Shown here piece after piece: positions 42,771 to 51,009 of a DNA stretch of 64,000 nt (within the stretch, counting starts at the first letter, position 1; each line of letters starts with the position of its first letter). The stretch comes from an uncultured Lachnospiraceae bacterium (GTDB taxonomy: Bacteria; Bacillota; Clostridia; Lachnospirales; Lachnospiraceae): contig CANPZI010000006.1 of assembly GCA_947588995.1 (NCBI GenBank), positions 62,001-126,000 of the forward strand. The letters are read 5' to 3'. Both the position numbers and the translations under genes were made by a program. Below the pieces are notes generated by a model, which did not search any database, had not been told where the DNA came from, and saw nothing but the letters and a program-made list of their open reading frames with translations.

Positions 42771-44615
42771 CTACTGCTGTTTCGCAGCCGCGGAGATCGC
42801 GGCTCTCTTCCGGAGCGTGGGATCGAGAATCTTCTTGCGGATGCGCAGATTCTGCGGGGTCACCTCCAGCAGTTCATCCGTGTCGATGAATTCCAGCGCC
42901 TGTTCCAGACTTAAGATTTTCGGCGGCGTGAGACGCAACGCCTCGTCCGCGCTGGAAGAGCGGGTGTTGGTCAGCTGTTTCTTCTTGCAGACATTCAGCT
43001 CGATATCCTCCCCGCGCCCGTTCTGGCCGACCACCATGCCGGAGTAGACTTTCGTGCCCGGGCCGATGAAGAGCGTGCCGCGCTCCTGGGCGTTGTACAG
43101 GCCATAGGTGATGGCCTCGCCCGCCTCGAAAGCGATCAGCGAGCCCTGTTTGCGGTACTGGATATCGCCCTTGTAGGGGCCGTAGCCGTCGAAGATGGTG
43201 TTCATGATGCCGTTGCCTTTCGTGTCCGTCATGAACTCGCCGCGGTAGCCGATCAGGCCGCGGGAGGGGATGGAGAATTCCAGACGGCTGTAGCCGCCGG
43301 AGGCCACACCCATATTGAGCAGTTCGCCTTTGCGCTGGCTCAGTTTTTCGATGACCGTGCCGGAGAATTCTTCGGGCACGTCGATGTAGCACAGTTCCAT
43401 CGGTTCCGTCTTTTTGCCGTTTTCGTCCGTCTTGTACAAAACTTCCGCCTTGCTGACCGCGAACTCATAGCCCTCACGGCGCATATTCTCGATCAGGACG
43501 GAGAGATGCAGTTCCCCGCGCCCGGAGACTTTGAACGTCTCTGTCGAATCCGTCTCCTCCACGCGCAGGGACACATCGGTATTTAACTCGCGGAAGAGCC
43601 TGTCGCGCAGATGCCGGCTGGTCACGTATTTGCCCTCCTGCCCGGCAAGCGGCGAGTCGTTGACGATAAAGTGCATGGCGATCGTCGGCTCGGAAATCTT
43701 CTGAAAGGGGATGGGCTTCGGGTTTTCGGGCGAGCAGAGCGTGTCGCCGATGTGGATGTCCGCGATGCCGGAGATGGCCACGATGGAGCCGATGCCCGCC
43801 TCTTTTACTTCCACCTTGTTCAGACCGTCGAACTCATACAGCTTGCTGACCTTGACTTTCTGCAGCTTGTCCGGGTCATGGTGGTTGACGATGACCACCT
43901 CCTGGTTGACGCTGATCGAACCGTTGTCCACCTTGCCCACGCCGATGCGCCCTACATACTCGTTGTAGTCGATGGTGCTGATGAGGATCTGGGTGCCCGC
44001 GTCGGGGTCGCCCTCGGGCGCCGGAATGTGCTCCAGAATCGTGTCGAAGAGCGGCGTCATGTCCTTTCCCTTGACGGTGAGCTGCGTGCTCGCCGTGCCG
44101 GCTTTGGCGGAGGCGTAGACAAACGGGCAGTCGAGCTGCTTGTCGTTGGCGTCCAGATCCATCAGAAGTTCCAGCACTTCATCGACCACCTGGATGGGTC
44201 TGGCTTCCGGCCGGTCACATTTGTTGATGCAGACGATGACGGACAGATCGAGTTCCAGGGCCTTTTTCAGCACGAATTTCGTCTGCGGCATGGGGCCCTC
44301 GAAAGCGTCCACCACCAGGATGACGCCGTTGACCATCTTGAGGACGCGCTCTACCTCCCCGCCAAAATCCGCGTGGCCGGGGGTGTCGATGATGTTGATC
44401 TTCACGCCCTTGTACATGACCGCCGTGTTCTTGGACAGGATTGTGATCCCGCGCTCCTTTTCGAGATCGTTCGAGTCCATGACGCGCTCGGCCACTTCCT
44501 GATTTTCCCTGAATACGCCGCTCTGCTTTAACAGCTCGTCCACCAGTGTGGTCTTGCCGTGGTCTACATGGGCGATGATCGCTATATTCCTGACGTCTTC
44601 TCTTGTCGTGTTCAT
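42771..44615 (-). CDS. typA: ribosome-associated GTPase TypA/BipA
   Basis: Translational GTPase of 614 residues. G1 is AHVDHGKTTLVDELL, G2 region EKERGITILSKN, G3 DTPGHADFGGEVERVL, G4 NKCDRPEARP, with a C-terminal EF-G-like and family-specific part (SRGLIGYRGEFMTDTKGNGI). The start is at 44615 (MNTTREDVRN), the typical family N-terminus; the frame extends 13 codons upstream without a better start. The divergent SSB-like gene begins at 44881 and the A+T-rich spacer between them probably holds both promoters. Confidence 0.95.
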   Translation of the reverse strand: MNTTREDVRNIAIIAHVDHGKTTLVDELLKQSGVFRENQEVAERVMDSNDLEKERGITILSKNTAVMYKGVKINIIDTPGHADFGGEVERVLKMVNGVILVVDAFEGPMPQTKFVLKKALELDLSVIVCINKCDRPEARPIQVVDEVLELLMDLDANDKQLDCPFVYASAKAGTASTQLTVKGKDMTPLFDTILEHIPAPEGDPDAGTQILISTIDYNEYVGRIGVGKVDNGSISVNQEVVIVNHHDPDKLQKVKVSKLYEFDGLNKVEVKEAGIGSIVAISGIADIHIGDTLCSPENPKPIPFQKISEPTIAMHFIVNDSPLAGQEGKYVTSRHLRDRLFRELNTDVSLRVEETDSTETFKVSGRGELHLSVLIENMRREGYEFAVSKAEVLYKTDENGKKTEPMELCYIDVPEEFSGTVIEKLSQRKGELLNMGVASGGYSRLEFSIPSRGLIGYRGEFMTDTKGNGIMNTIFDGYGPYKGDIQYRKQGSLIAFEAGEAITYGLYNAQERGTLFIGPGTKVYSGMVVGQNGRGEDIELNVCKKKQLTNTRSSSADEALRLTPPKILSLEQALEFIDTDELLEVTPQNLRIRKKILDPTLRKRAAISAAAKQQ

Positions 44616-44880
44616 TGTCTTACCGTGCCTTTCCTGCAACAAAATTCTTTCCAAACTGAATTAGTATAACACTATCTTATGGGGGATGCAAGTGCGCGCG
44701 GCACGGCGGCCCGCCTGCTTTGCCGTTTTTCCTTTTTTCGACCTTTTCCGGCAGATTTGCGCGACCCATTACAGTTCTATTTTGCGCCGATTTTTTATAT
44801 AGTGATATTACAATACTATAAAGGAATTTTTATGGGCAGCCATAAAGAGACGGTTCCAAAAGGGTAGAAGGGAGAAAAAC

Positions 44881-45516
44881 ATGACGGATAAGGTGATTGA
44901 AAACAACCAGGCGGCGATCATAGGGGAAATTGTGAGCGATTTCACTTTCAGCCACGAGATTTTCGGAGAGGGCTTCTATATGGTGGACATCAGTGTGGAT
45001 CGCCTGAGCGATTCCAGGGATATCATTCCGGTGATGGTATCGGAGCGGCTCCTCGACGTGAACGAAGACTACAAGGGTATGAAAATCAGCATTACGGGAC
45101 AGTTCCGCTCCTATAACAGGCATGAGGAGAGAAAAAACAGGCTGGTGCTGTCCGTGTTCGCGAGGGAGATTGAGTTCGTGGACGAGATTCCGGAGAGCGC
45201 CAGGACGAATCAGATCTTTCTGGACGGCTATATCTGCAAGGCGCCGATTTATCGCAAGACGCCGCTTGGGAGGGAGATCGCGGATCTGCTGCTGGCCGTA
45301 AACAGGCCTTATGGAAAATCCGATTACATTCCCTGTATCTGTTGGGGACGCAATGCCAGATTTGCCAGCAGCTTCGAGGTGGGAAGCCGCTGCGCCATCT
45401 GGGGACGCATCCAGAGCAGAGAATATATGAAGAAACTGGCAGAGGATCAATTGGAGAGAAGAGTGGCCTACGAAGTCTCCGTCAGCAAGCTGGAGATCGT
45501 GGAAGAGGAGGCCTGA
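44881..45516 (+). CDS. single-stranded DNA-binding-like protein with two OB folds
   Basis: Protein of 211 residues. Two consecutive OB-fold-like halves can be seen: about 8-100 (AAIIGEIVSDFTFSHEIFGE, GFYMVDISVDRLSDSRDIIP) and about 108-208 (NQIFLDGYICKAPIYRKTPL, SDYIPCICWGRNARFASSFE, GSRCAIWGRIQSREY). The second half has the SSB pattern. A normal bacterial SSB has one OB fold and an acidic tail; here the tail is EIVEEEA only. The start has AGAAGGGAG about 8 nt upstream. Role: ssDNA binding by family, exact use unknown. Confidence 0.75.
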   Translation: MTDKVIENNQAAIIGEIVSDFTFSHEIFGEGFYMVDISVDRLSDSRDIIPVMVSERLLDVNEDYKGMKISITGQFRSYNRHEERKNRLVLSVFAREIEFVDEIPESARTNQIFLDGYICKAPIYRKTPLGREIADLLLAVNRPYGKSDYIPCICWGRNARFASSFEVGSRCAIWGRIQSREYMKKLAEDQLERRVAYEVSVSKLEIVEEEA

Positions 45517-45617
45517 GAGATAAATTTACGGGAGAAGTTGCACGGGAATCACATTTGTGCTATGATTGACGCAGTCAAAGGCCAAATACATAACACGGGG
45601 TGTGGGTGAGAATTCCT

Positions 45618-46118
45618 ATGAAAAAGGGCATGATTCAGATCTATAGCGGCGAAGGCCACGGCAAATCTCCGGCGGCGCTGGGGAGAGCGGTACAGACCGC
45701 CTGCAGAGGCGGCAGCGTGGTGATTATACAGTTTCTGAAAGGGCGGGGGCTTACGGAATCGGAATTCGTGAAGCGCCTGGAGCCGGAGATCAAGATTTTT
45801 CGCTTCGAGAAGTCCGAGGAGGATTTCAAGAATCTGGCGAAAGAGCGGCAGACGGAAGAGTGCCAGAACATCAGGAACGGCCTGAATTTCGCCAAGAAAG
45901 TGATGAATACGGGTGAGTGCTCCCTGCTGATTCTGGATGAGGTCCTGGGCTTAATCGACAACGGTATCATTACCGTGGAGGAGCTCAAGACGCTGCTTGC
46001 GTCCAAGCCGGAGGACATGGAGATCATTATGACGGGGATTTCCATGAACGATGAGGCTTGTTTCCTGGCGGACGAGGTGACGAAAGTGGAAACCATGCAG
46101 TTTAAAATATGGGAGTAG
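45618..46118 (+). CDS. CobA/BtuR-like P-loop ATPase (cobalamin adenosyltransferase family)
   Basis: Protein of 166 residues. The Walker A motif is IYSGEGHGKSPAALGRAV, followed by VVIIQFLKG and Walker-B-like LLILDEVLGLIDNG, which is the CobA/BtuR/CobO pattern of corrinoid adenosyltransferases. It is divergent: the usual TTAA after the P-loop reads SPAA, and the later TGR motif reads TGISMND. No other cobalamin gene is near. Activity is therefore uncertain. The start at 45618 has GGGTGAG about 7 nt upstream. It is followed by the lysine riboswitch promoter. Confidence 0.75.
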   Translation: MKKGMIQIYSGEGHGKSPAALGRAVQTACRGGSVVIIQFLKGRGLTESEFVKRLEPEIKIFRFEKSEEDFKNLAKERQTEECQNIRNGLNFAKKVMNTGECSLLILDEVLGLIDNGIITVEELKTLLASKPEDMEIIMTGISMNDEACFLADEVTKVETMQFKIWE

Positions 46119-46122
46119 ACGG

Positions 46123-46152
46123 TTGACAGACAACCCGCTATGGTGCTATGAT
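46123..46152 (+). promoter_or_regulatory. promoter of the dapA leader
   Basis: TTGACA at 46123-46128 and TATGAT at 46147-46152 with an 18-bp spacer, directly before the lysine riboswitch. Confidence 0.75.
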
Positions 46153-46159
46153 GATGGCA

Positions 46160-46340
46160 ACAAAATAAAGAGATAGAGGTTGCGTGCTTCATCAGTAACG
46201 GCTCGTATGTGGCAGACACAGAGGAGGGGCCGTGAAAGGGGAGGACGCCGAAAGGAAGAGTAATCTGCGGACTCTTGCCTTGGGCGCACAGTTAAGAACT
46301 GTGTGACTGTCATCTAAGGATGGGGCGCTATCGGTTTATG
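46160..46340 (+). ncRNA. lysine riboswitch (L-box) upstream of dapA
   Basis: The leader has the ordered L-box features: AGATAGAGGTTGCG, ATCAGTAA, a GGGCC GTGAAAGGGGAGGACGCCG block with CCGAAAG, a CTTGGGCGC hairpin block, ACTGTCATC and closing GGCGCTATC. These match the lysine aptamer family from memory. Bound lysine should end transcription, lowering dapA and dapB expression. Boundaries are approximate. Confidence 0.88.
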
Positions 46341-46347
46341 AAAATCA

Positions 46348-46374
46348 AAGCCGGCCCTGTGTGGCCGGCTTCGT
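46348..46374 (+). terminator. expression-platform hairpin of the lysine riboswitch
   Basis: AAGCCGGCC (46348-46356) pairs with GGCCGGCTT (46363-46371). The tract after it is TTCGTT, a poor T-run, and repeat copy D follows at once. Confidence 0.6.
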
Positions 46375-46375
46375 T

Positions 46376-46411
46376 GCGCGAATAAGCAGAGTTGCGAGTC
46401 TGCTTATTCGC
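46376..46411. repeat. terminator-associated hairpin repeat, copy D (minimal)
   Basis: Perfect 13-bp arms GCGAATAAGCAGA (46378-46390) and TCTGCTTATTCGC (46399-46411), identical to copy A, with only an 8-nt loop GTTGCGAG. The whole inner block of copies A and B is absent. It lies between the riboswitch hairpin and dapA. Confidence 0.8.
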
Positions 46412-46448
46412 AAACATGAAAACCCTGAAACCCCGGGAAGGAGCGAGT

Positions 46449-47333
46449 ATGGCAATTTTTAAGGGAGCGGGTGTGGCGATTGTCACGCCGTTTCACGAGG
46501 ACGGAAGCATCAATTATGAGAAGTTTGAGGAGCTGGTGGAGGAGCAGATCGCGGGCGGCACGGATGCGATCATCGTGTGCGGCACCACGGGAGAGGCTTC
46601 CACGCTGACCCATGAGGAGCATCTGGATCTGATCCGGTTCTGCGCGGAAAAAGTGAAAGGCCGGATCCCCGTCATCGCGGGTACGGGTTCCAACTGCACG
46701 GACACGGCGGTGTATCTCTCCACGGAGGCGGAGAAGTACGGTGTGGACGGGCTGCTGGTGGTGACGCCCTACTATAATAAGGCGACCCAGAACGGACTTT
46801 TCCTGCACTACAAGAAGATTGCCGACGCGGTGAAGCTGCCGATCATTCTCTACAATGTGCCGAGCCGGACGGGCTGCAATATCCTGCCGCAGACGGTCGT
46901 AAGGCTGTGCACGGAGGTCAGCAATATCGTGGGTATCAAGGAGGCCAGCGGCAACATCTCTCAGGTGGTGAAGCTGATGTCTCTGGCGCAGGGAAAGATT
47001 GACCTCTACTCCGGCAACGACGACCAGGTAGTGCCGCTTCTGTCGATGGGCGGACTCGGTGTGATTTCCGTAGTTTCCAATGTGGCGCCGAAGCAGGTAC
47101 ACGATATGTGCCGACTGTTCTTTGACGGCGACGTGGCCGGCAGCGCCAGGGAGCAGATGCGCCTGATCGAGCTGTCCGACGCACTCTTTAGCGAGGTCAA
47201 TCCGATTCCGGTGAAGACGGCCATGAACCTGATGGGCAAGAATGTGGGACCGCTGCACATGCCGCTCTCGGAGATGGAGCCGAAGAATGTGGAAACTTTA
47301 AAGCGGGCGATGAAGAATTACGGGATCTTATAG
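46449..47333 (+). CDS. dapA: 4-hydroxy-tetrahydrodipicolinate synthase
   Basis: TIM-barrel aldolase of 294 residues joining pyruvate and aspartate semialdehyde in lysine and diaminopimelate synthesis. Motifs: GVAIVTPFHEDGSINY, IVCGTTGEASTLTHEEH, VTPYYNKATQNGLFLHYK and LYNVPSRTGCNI; the Schiff-base Lys is in VGIKEASGN. The start at 46449 has AAGGAG about 5 nt upstream. Regulated by the riboswitch before it and followed by dapB. Confidence 0.96.
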   Translation: MAIFKGAGVAIVTPFHEDGSINYEKFEELVEEQIAGGTDAIIVCGTTGEASTLTHEEHLDLIRFCAEKVKGRIPVIAGTGSNCTDTAVYLSTEAEKYGVDGLLVVTPYYNKATQNGLFLHYKKIADAVKLPIILYNVPSRTGCNILPQTVVRLCTEVSNIVGIKEASGNISQVVKLMSLAQGKIDLYSGNDDQVVPLLSMGGLGVISVVSNVAPKQVHDMCRLFFDGDVAGSAREQMRLIELSDALFSEVNPIPVKTAMNLMGKNVGPLHMPLSEMEPKNVETLKRAMKNYGIL

Positions 47334-47423
47334 AGAAGTTAAGCTGTCTGCCGGTGGTGTCGTCATCTCCGGCAGACACTTTTCGTTATCAATACGGCAA
47401 AGCGAATGGAGGATAGTGTGACA

Positions 47424-48194
47424 ATGGGTAACACGGTGACAAGAGTGATTATGCACGGCTGTAACGGCAAGATGGGCCAGACCATCACGGATCTGATCGC
47501 GGCGGACGACGGGATTGAGATTGTGGCGGGTGTGGATGCCCGTGACGACGGTCACAATCCGTATCCGGTATTTACGGCCATCGGCGACTGTGATGTGGCG
47601 GCGGATGCCGTCATCGACTTCAGCGCCGCGGCTGCCGCGGACAACCTGCTCGACTACTGCGTGGAGCGGCAGATTCCCTGTGTGCTGTGCACCACGGGAC
47701 TCTCTGAGGAGCAGCTCGCCAGGGTGAAAGAGGCCTCCGGCAAGGTGGCGGTCTTAAAGTCGGCGAACATGTCCCTGGGCATCAACATGCTGTTGAAACT
47801 GCTGAAAGATGCGACGGCGATTCTCGCGCCGGCAGGTTTCGATATCGAGATTGTGGAGAAGCATCACAACCAGAAAGTGGACGCGCCCAGCGGGACGGCG
47901 CTGGCACTGGCGGATGCCGTCAACGGGGAGCTGGACAACGCGTACCGCTATGTCTATGACAGAAGTCAGGTGCGGGAGAAGCGCGCGAGACAGGAGATCG
48001 GTATCAGCGCGGTCAGGGGCGGTACGATCGTGGGAGATCACGATGTGATCTTCGCCGGGGCGGACGAGGTCGTCACTTTTTCCCACAGGGCCTATTCCAA
48101 GGCCGTGTTCGGCAAGGGCGCAATCCAGGCGGCGAAGTTCCTGGCGGGCAAGCCGGCGGGGCTGTATGACATGAGCGACGTGATTAACGGCTGA
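47424..48194 (+). CDS. dapB: 4-hydroxy-tetrahydrodipicolinate reductase
   Basis: NAD(P)H-dependent reductase of about 256 residues. Motifs: RVIMHGCNGKMGQTI (nucleotide binding), DFSAAAAADNLL, CTTGLSEEQL, EIVEKHHNQKVDAPSGTALA (catalytic His/Lys region) and SAVRGGTIVGDHDVIFAG. The start is either ATG 47424, 11 nt after GGAGG, or GTG 47418. It acts on the DapA product and probably shares its lysine-controlled transcript. Confidence 0.94.
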   Translation: MGNTVTRVIMHGCNGKMGQTITDLIAADDGIEIVAGVDARDDGHNPYPVFTAIGDCDVAADAVIDFSAAAAADNLLDYCVERQIPCVLCTTGLSEEQLARVKEASGKVAVLKSANMSLGINMLLKLLKDATAILAPAGFDIEIVEKHHNQKVDAPSGTALALADAVNGELDNAYRYVYDRSQVREKRARQEIGISAVRGGTIVGDHDVIFAGADEVVTFSHRAYSKAVFGKGAIQAAKFLAGKPAGLYDMSDVING

Positions 48195-48327
48195 AAGCGT
48201 GCGCTTTGAACGGGCAGAAGAGAGCGCCCGAATGAAAGGGCAAAACTATACCAATAGGTAAGAGTTTTGAACAAAACTACGGATTATTCGCGTAAAATGA
48301 TAGATTATACGCGCAGCGGAGGAATTC

Positions 48328-50301
48328 ATGGACGAGTTAGAGTTAAAATATCTGAAAAGCCTGGCCAAGCAGTATCCCACTATCGCGGCGGCTTCCACGG
48401 AGATCATCAATCTGCAGGCGATCCTGAATCTGCCGAAAGGGACGGAGCACTTCATGACGGACATACACGGCGAGTATGAGCAGTTCAACCATGTCCTGAA
48501 GAACGGTTCCGGCTCCGTGCGCCGCACCATCGACGAGGAGTTCGGCAACACGCTGAGCATCAAGGACAAGAAGAGTCTGGCGACGCTGATCTACTATCCG
48601 CAGGAGAAGCTGGATCTGGTGCTGCGCGAGGAGGACGAAAATTCCATCGAGGACTGGTACAAGATCACGCTGCACAGGCTGGTGCAGATCACGAAGCGCG
48701 TCTCCTCCAAGTACACCCGCTCCAAGGTGCGCAAGGCGCTGCCGGCGGATTTCTCCTATATTATTGAGGAGCTGATCACGGAGAAAGCGGAGATTCAGGA
48801 CAAGGAGGCGTACTACAACGAGATCATCCACACCATCATCAGGATCGGCAGGGCGCAGGAGTTCATCGTCGCGCTGAGCAATCTGATTCAGCGCCTGGTC
48901 ATCGATCATCTCCATATTGTGGGGGACATCTACGACAGAGGGCCGGGGCCGCACATCGTCATGGACACACTGTGCCATTATCACTCCGTGGACGTACAGT
49001 GGGGCAATCACGATATCGCCTGGATGGGCGCGGCAAGCGGCCATCTCGCCTGTATTGCCAACGTCATCAGGATGGCGGCGCGCTATGGCAATCTGGACAC
49101 GCTGGAGGAGGGTTACGGTATCAACCTGATCCCGCTGGCCACGTTTGCGCTGGACGTCTACAAAGACACTGACTGCAGCGCTTTTGCAATCAAATACAAC
49201 ACCGACTACGACACGAAAGACTTAAGCCTGGATATGAAAATCCACAAGGCCATCACCATGATCCAGTTTAAGCTGGAGGGGCAGCTGATCATGCGCAGGC
49301 CGGAGTTCGGCATGGCGGACAGGCTGCTGCTGGACAAGATCGACTATGAGCATAAGGCACTGGTGATAGACGGCGTCTCCTATCCCATGAAAGATGTGGA
49401 TTTCCCGACGGTCAACAGGGAGCGCCCTTATGAGCTGACGGCGGAGGAAGAGCAGGTCATGGAACGGCTCAGACTGGCTTTCGTCAAGTGCGAGAAGCTG
49501 CAGAAGCATGTCAGGTTCCTCTTTTCCAAGGGCGGCCTGTACAAGATCCACAACTCCAACCTGCTCTATCACGGCTGCGTGCCCATGGATGCGGAAGGCA
49601 ATTTTAACAAGGTCAACGTGTACGGGGAGGAATACAGCGGCAAGGCGCTGTACGACGTGCTGGAGCATTACGCCCGCAGGGGTTATTACGCCAACCATGA
49701 CCTGAAAGAAAAGTTAAAGGGACAGGATATCATCTGGTATCTCTGGACGGGGCCCAATTCTCCCGTGTTCGGCAAGGACAAGATGGCCACTTTCGAGCGG
49801 TATTTTCTGGATGACGAGACGATGCGGAAAGAGACGAAGAACAGCTATTATCAGCTTCTCGACAATGAGGAGGTGATCGGGCGCATCTTTCAGGAGTTCG
49901 GGCTGGACGAGGAGCACTCCCACATCGTCAACGGGCATGTGCCCGTGGAGCGAAAAAAAGGGGAGTCGCCCATCAAGTGCGGCGGCAAGCTGCTTATCAT
50001 CGACGGCGGCTTCTCCAAGGCGTATCAGGATAAGACGGGAATCGCCGGTTACACGCTGGTGGTCAATTCCCACGGCATGCGCCTCGTGGCGCACGAGCCT
50101 TTCGAGTCCACAGAGGCGGCGATTCTGCACGAGTCGGATATCTTCTCGGACTCCATCATTCTGGAGACGAGCAGTATGCGGCAGAAGATCGCCGATACGG
50201 ATATCGGTGCGGAGCTGCGGGAGAGCATCCATCAGCTTGAGGAACTGCTGCAGGCATACAGGGACGGCATCATCACGGAACGGTATGACAGGCAGACATA
50301 G
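48328..50301 (+). CDS. fbp: fructose-1,6-bisphosphatase class III
   Basis: Firmicutes-type gluconeogenic phosphatase of 657 residues, the usual length. Metallophosphatase motifs: FMTDIHGEYEQFNHVLKNGS, VGDIYDRGPGPHIVMD, VQWGNHDIAWMGAASG and HIVNGHVPVERKKGESP. The start has GGAGGAAT about 8 nt upstream. A strong terminator follows at 50314-50352. The preceding spacer is A+T rich and probably holds the promoter (TAAAAT at 48293-48298). Confidence 0.96.
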   Translation: MDELELKYLKSLAKQYPTIAAASTEIINLQAILNLPKGTEHFMTDIHGEYEQFNHVLKNGSGSVRRTIDEEFGNTLSIKDKKSLATLIYYPQEKLDLVLREEDENSIEDWYKITLHRLVQITKRVSSKYTRSKVRKALPADFSYIIEELITEKAEIQDKEAYYNEIIHTIIRIGRAQEFIVALSNLIQRLVIDHLHIVGDIYDRGPGPHIVMDTLCHYHSVDVQWGNHDIAWMGAASGHLACIANVIRMAARYGNLDTLEEGYGINLIPLATFALDVYKDTDCSAFAIKYNTDYDTKDLSLDMKIHKAITMIQFKLEGQLIMRRPEFGMADRLLLDKIDYEHKALVIDGVSYPMKDVDFPTVNRERPYELTAEEEQVMERLRLAFVKCEKLQKHVRFLFSKGGLYKIHNSNLLYHGCVPMDAEGNFNKVNVYGEEYSGKALYDVLEHYARRGYYANHDLKEKLKGQDIIWYLWTGPNSPVFGKDKMATFERYFLDDETMRKETKNSYYQLLDNEEVIGRIFQEFGLDEEHSHIVNGHVPVERKKGESPIKCGGKLLIIDGGFSKAYQDKTGIAGYTLVVNSHGMRLVAHEPFESTEAAILHESDIFSDSIILETSSMRQKIADTDIGAELRESIHQLEELLQAYRDGIITERYDRQT

Positions 50302-50313
50302 CGCAGAGAGCGG

Positions 50314-50352
50314 ATAAAATCCGTCCTACTGTTTAGGTGGGACGGATTTTAT
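50314..50352. terminator. bidirectional terminator between fbp and the lipoprotein gene
   Basis: ATAAAATCCGTCC (50314-50326) and GGACGGATTTTAT (50340-50352) are perfect complements with a 13-nt loop and A/T-rich ends usable in both directions. Confidence 0.8.
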
Positions 50353-50366
50353 GCGTTTGTATGCGC

Positions 50367-50816
50367 TTATTGGCCGGAGGATGCGCTGTGTGTGTCTGTA
50401 TCGGAATCCGCTGTCGTATCGCCAGCCCGGTCCGTCACGTCGTCAACTGCATTCTCAACGCCCTCGGCTGCGTCGTCGATCATGTCGGCTGCGGCGTTTC
50501 CGACATCGCCTGCCGCATCGCCCACGTCATTTAACAGCGAGCCGCCGTTTGCGGTGTCGCCCGCGGTCACATCGTTGACGTTCTCGTTGTCTGTTTTGTT
50601 TTCGTCCATGGCTTCCCGCACATCGGACGCCGTGCCGTCCATGGCGTCTCCTGCCTTGTCTGCCGCGTTATCGTCCGCGATATTCTGTCCGGCGGCCGTG
50701 CCGCTGCCAGCCGCGTCAGCGCCGCCGTTCGCAGAACCCCTGGTTCCGCCGCAGGCTGTCAGCGTCATGGACAGGGTCATCAGAGAGACCAGTAGTAACG
50801 CTTTTATCTTTTTCAT
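50367..50816 (-). CDS. small Asp/Ala-rich lipoprotein
   Basis: Protein of 149 residues with a lipoprotein signal (MKKIKALLLVSLMTLSMTLT, lipobox LTAC). The mature part is of low complexity, rich in Asp, Ala, Gly, Asn and Thr, with repeated short patterns such as DAAGDVGNAAADMIDDAAEG. It is probably anchored outside the membrane and unstructured. The start at 50816 has GGAGG upstream on the minus strand. Function unknown. Confidence 0.75.
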   Translation of the reverse strand: MKKIKALLLVSLMTLSMTLTACGGTRGSANGGADAAGSGTAAGQNIADDNAADKAGDAMDGTASDVREAMDENKTDNENVNDVTAGDTANGGSLLNDVGDAAGDVGNAAADMIDDAAEGVENAVDDVTDRAGDTTADSDTDTHSASSGQ

Positions 50817-51009
50817 AACTGCCTCCTTTTTTATTCTGCTGAAATAAGAATCTGTTGAAAAGGACAGAATGTTTTTGTGCAAAAACATCTGCTCCTATGT
50901 TATTATGTCTGATGGAAAGGAAAATATGCACGGCGCGCGTCCGCACCGGACGGCGCACGAACAGAGGCGGGCACGGCTTTGTGAGGGCCCGCGGAAAGGA
51001 TGGGAAAAA

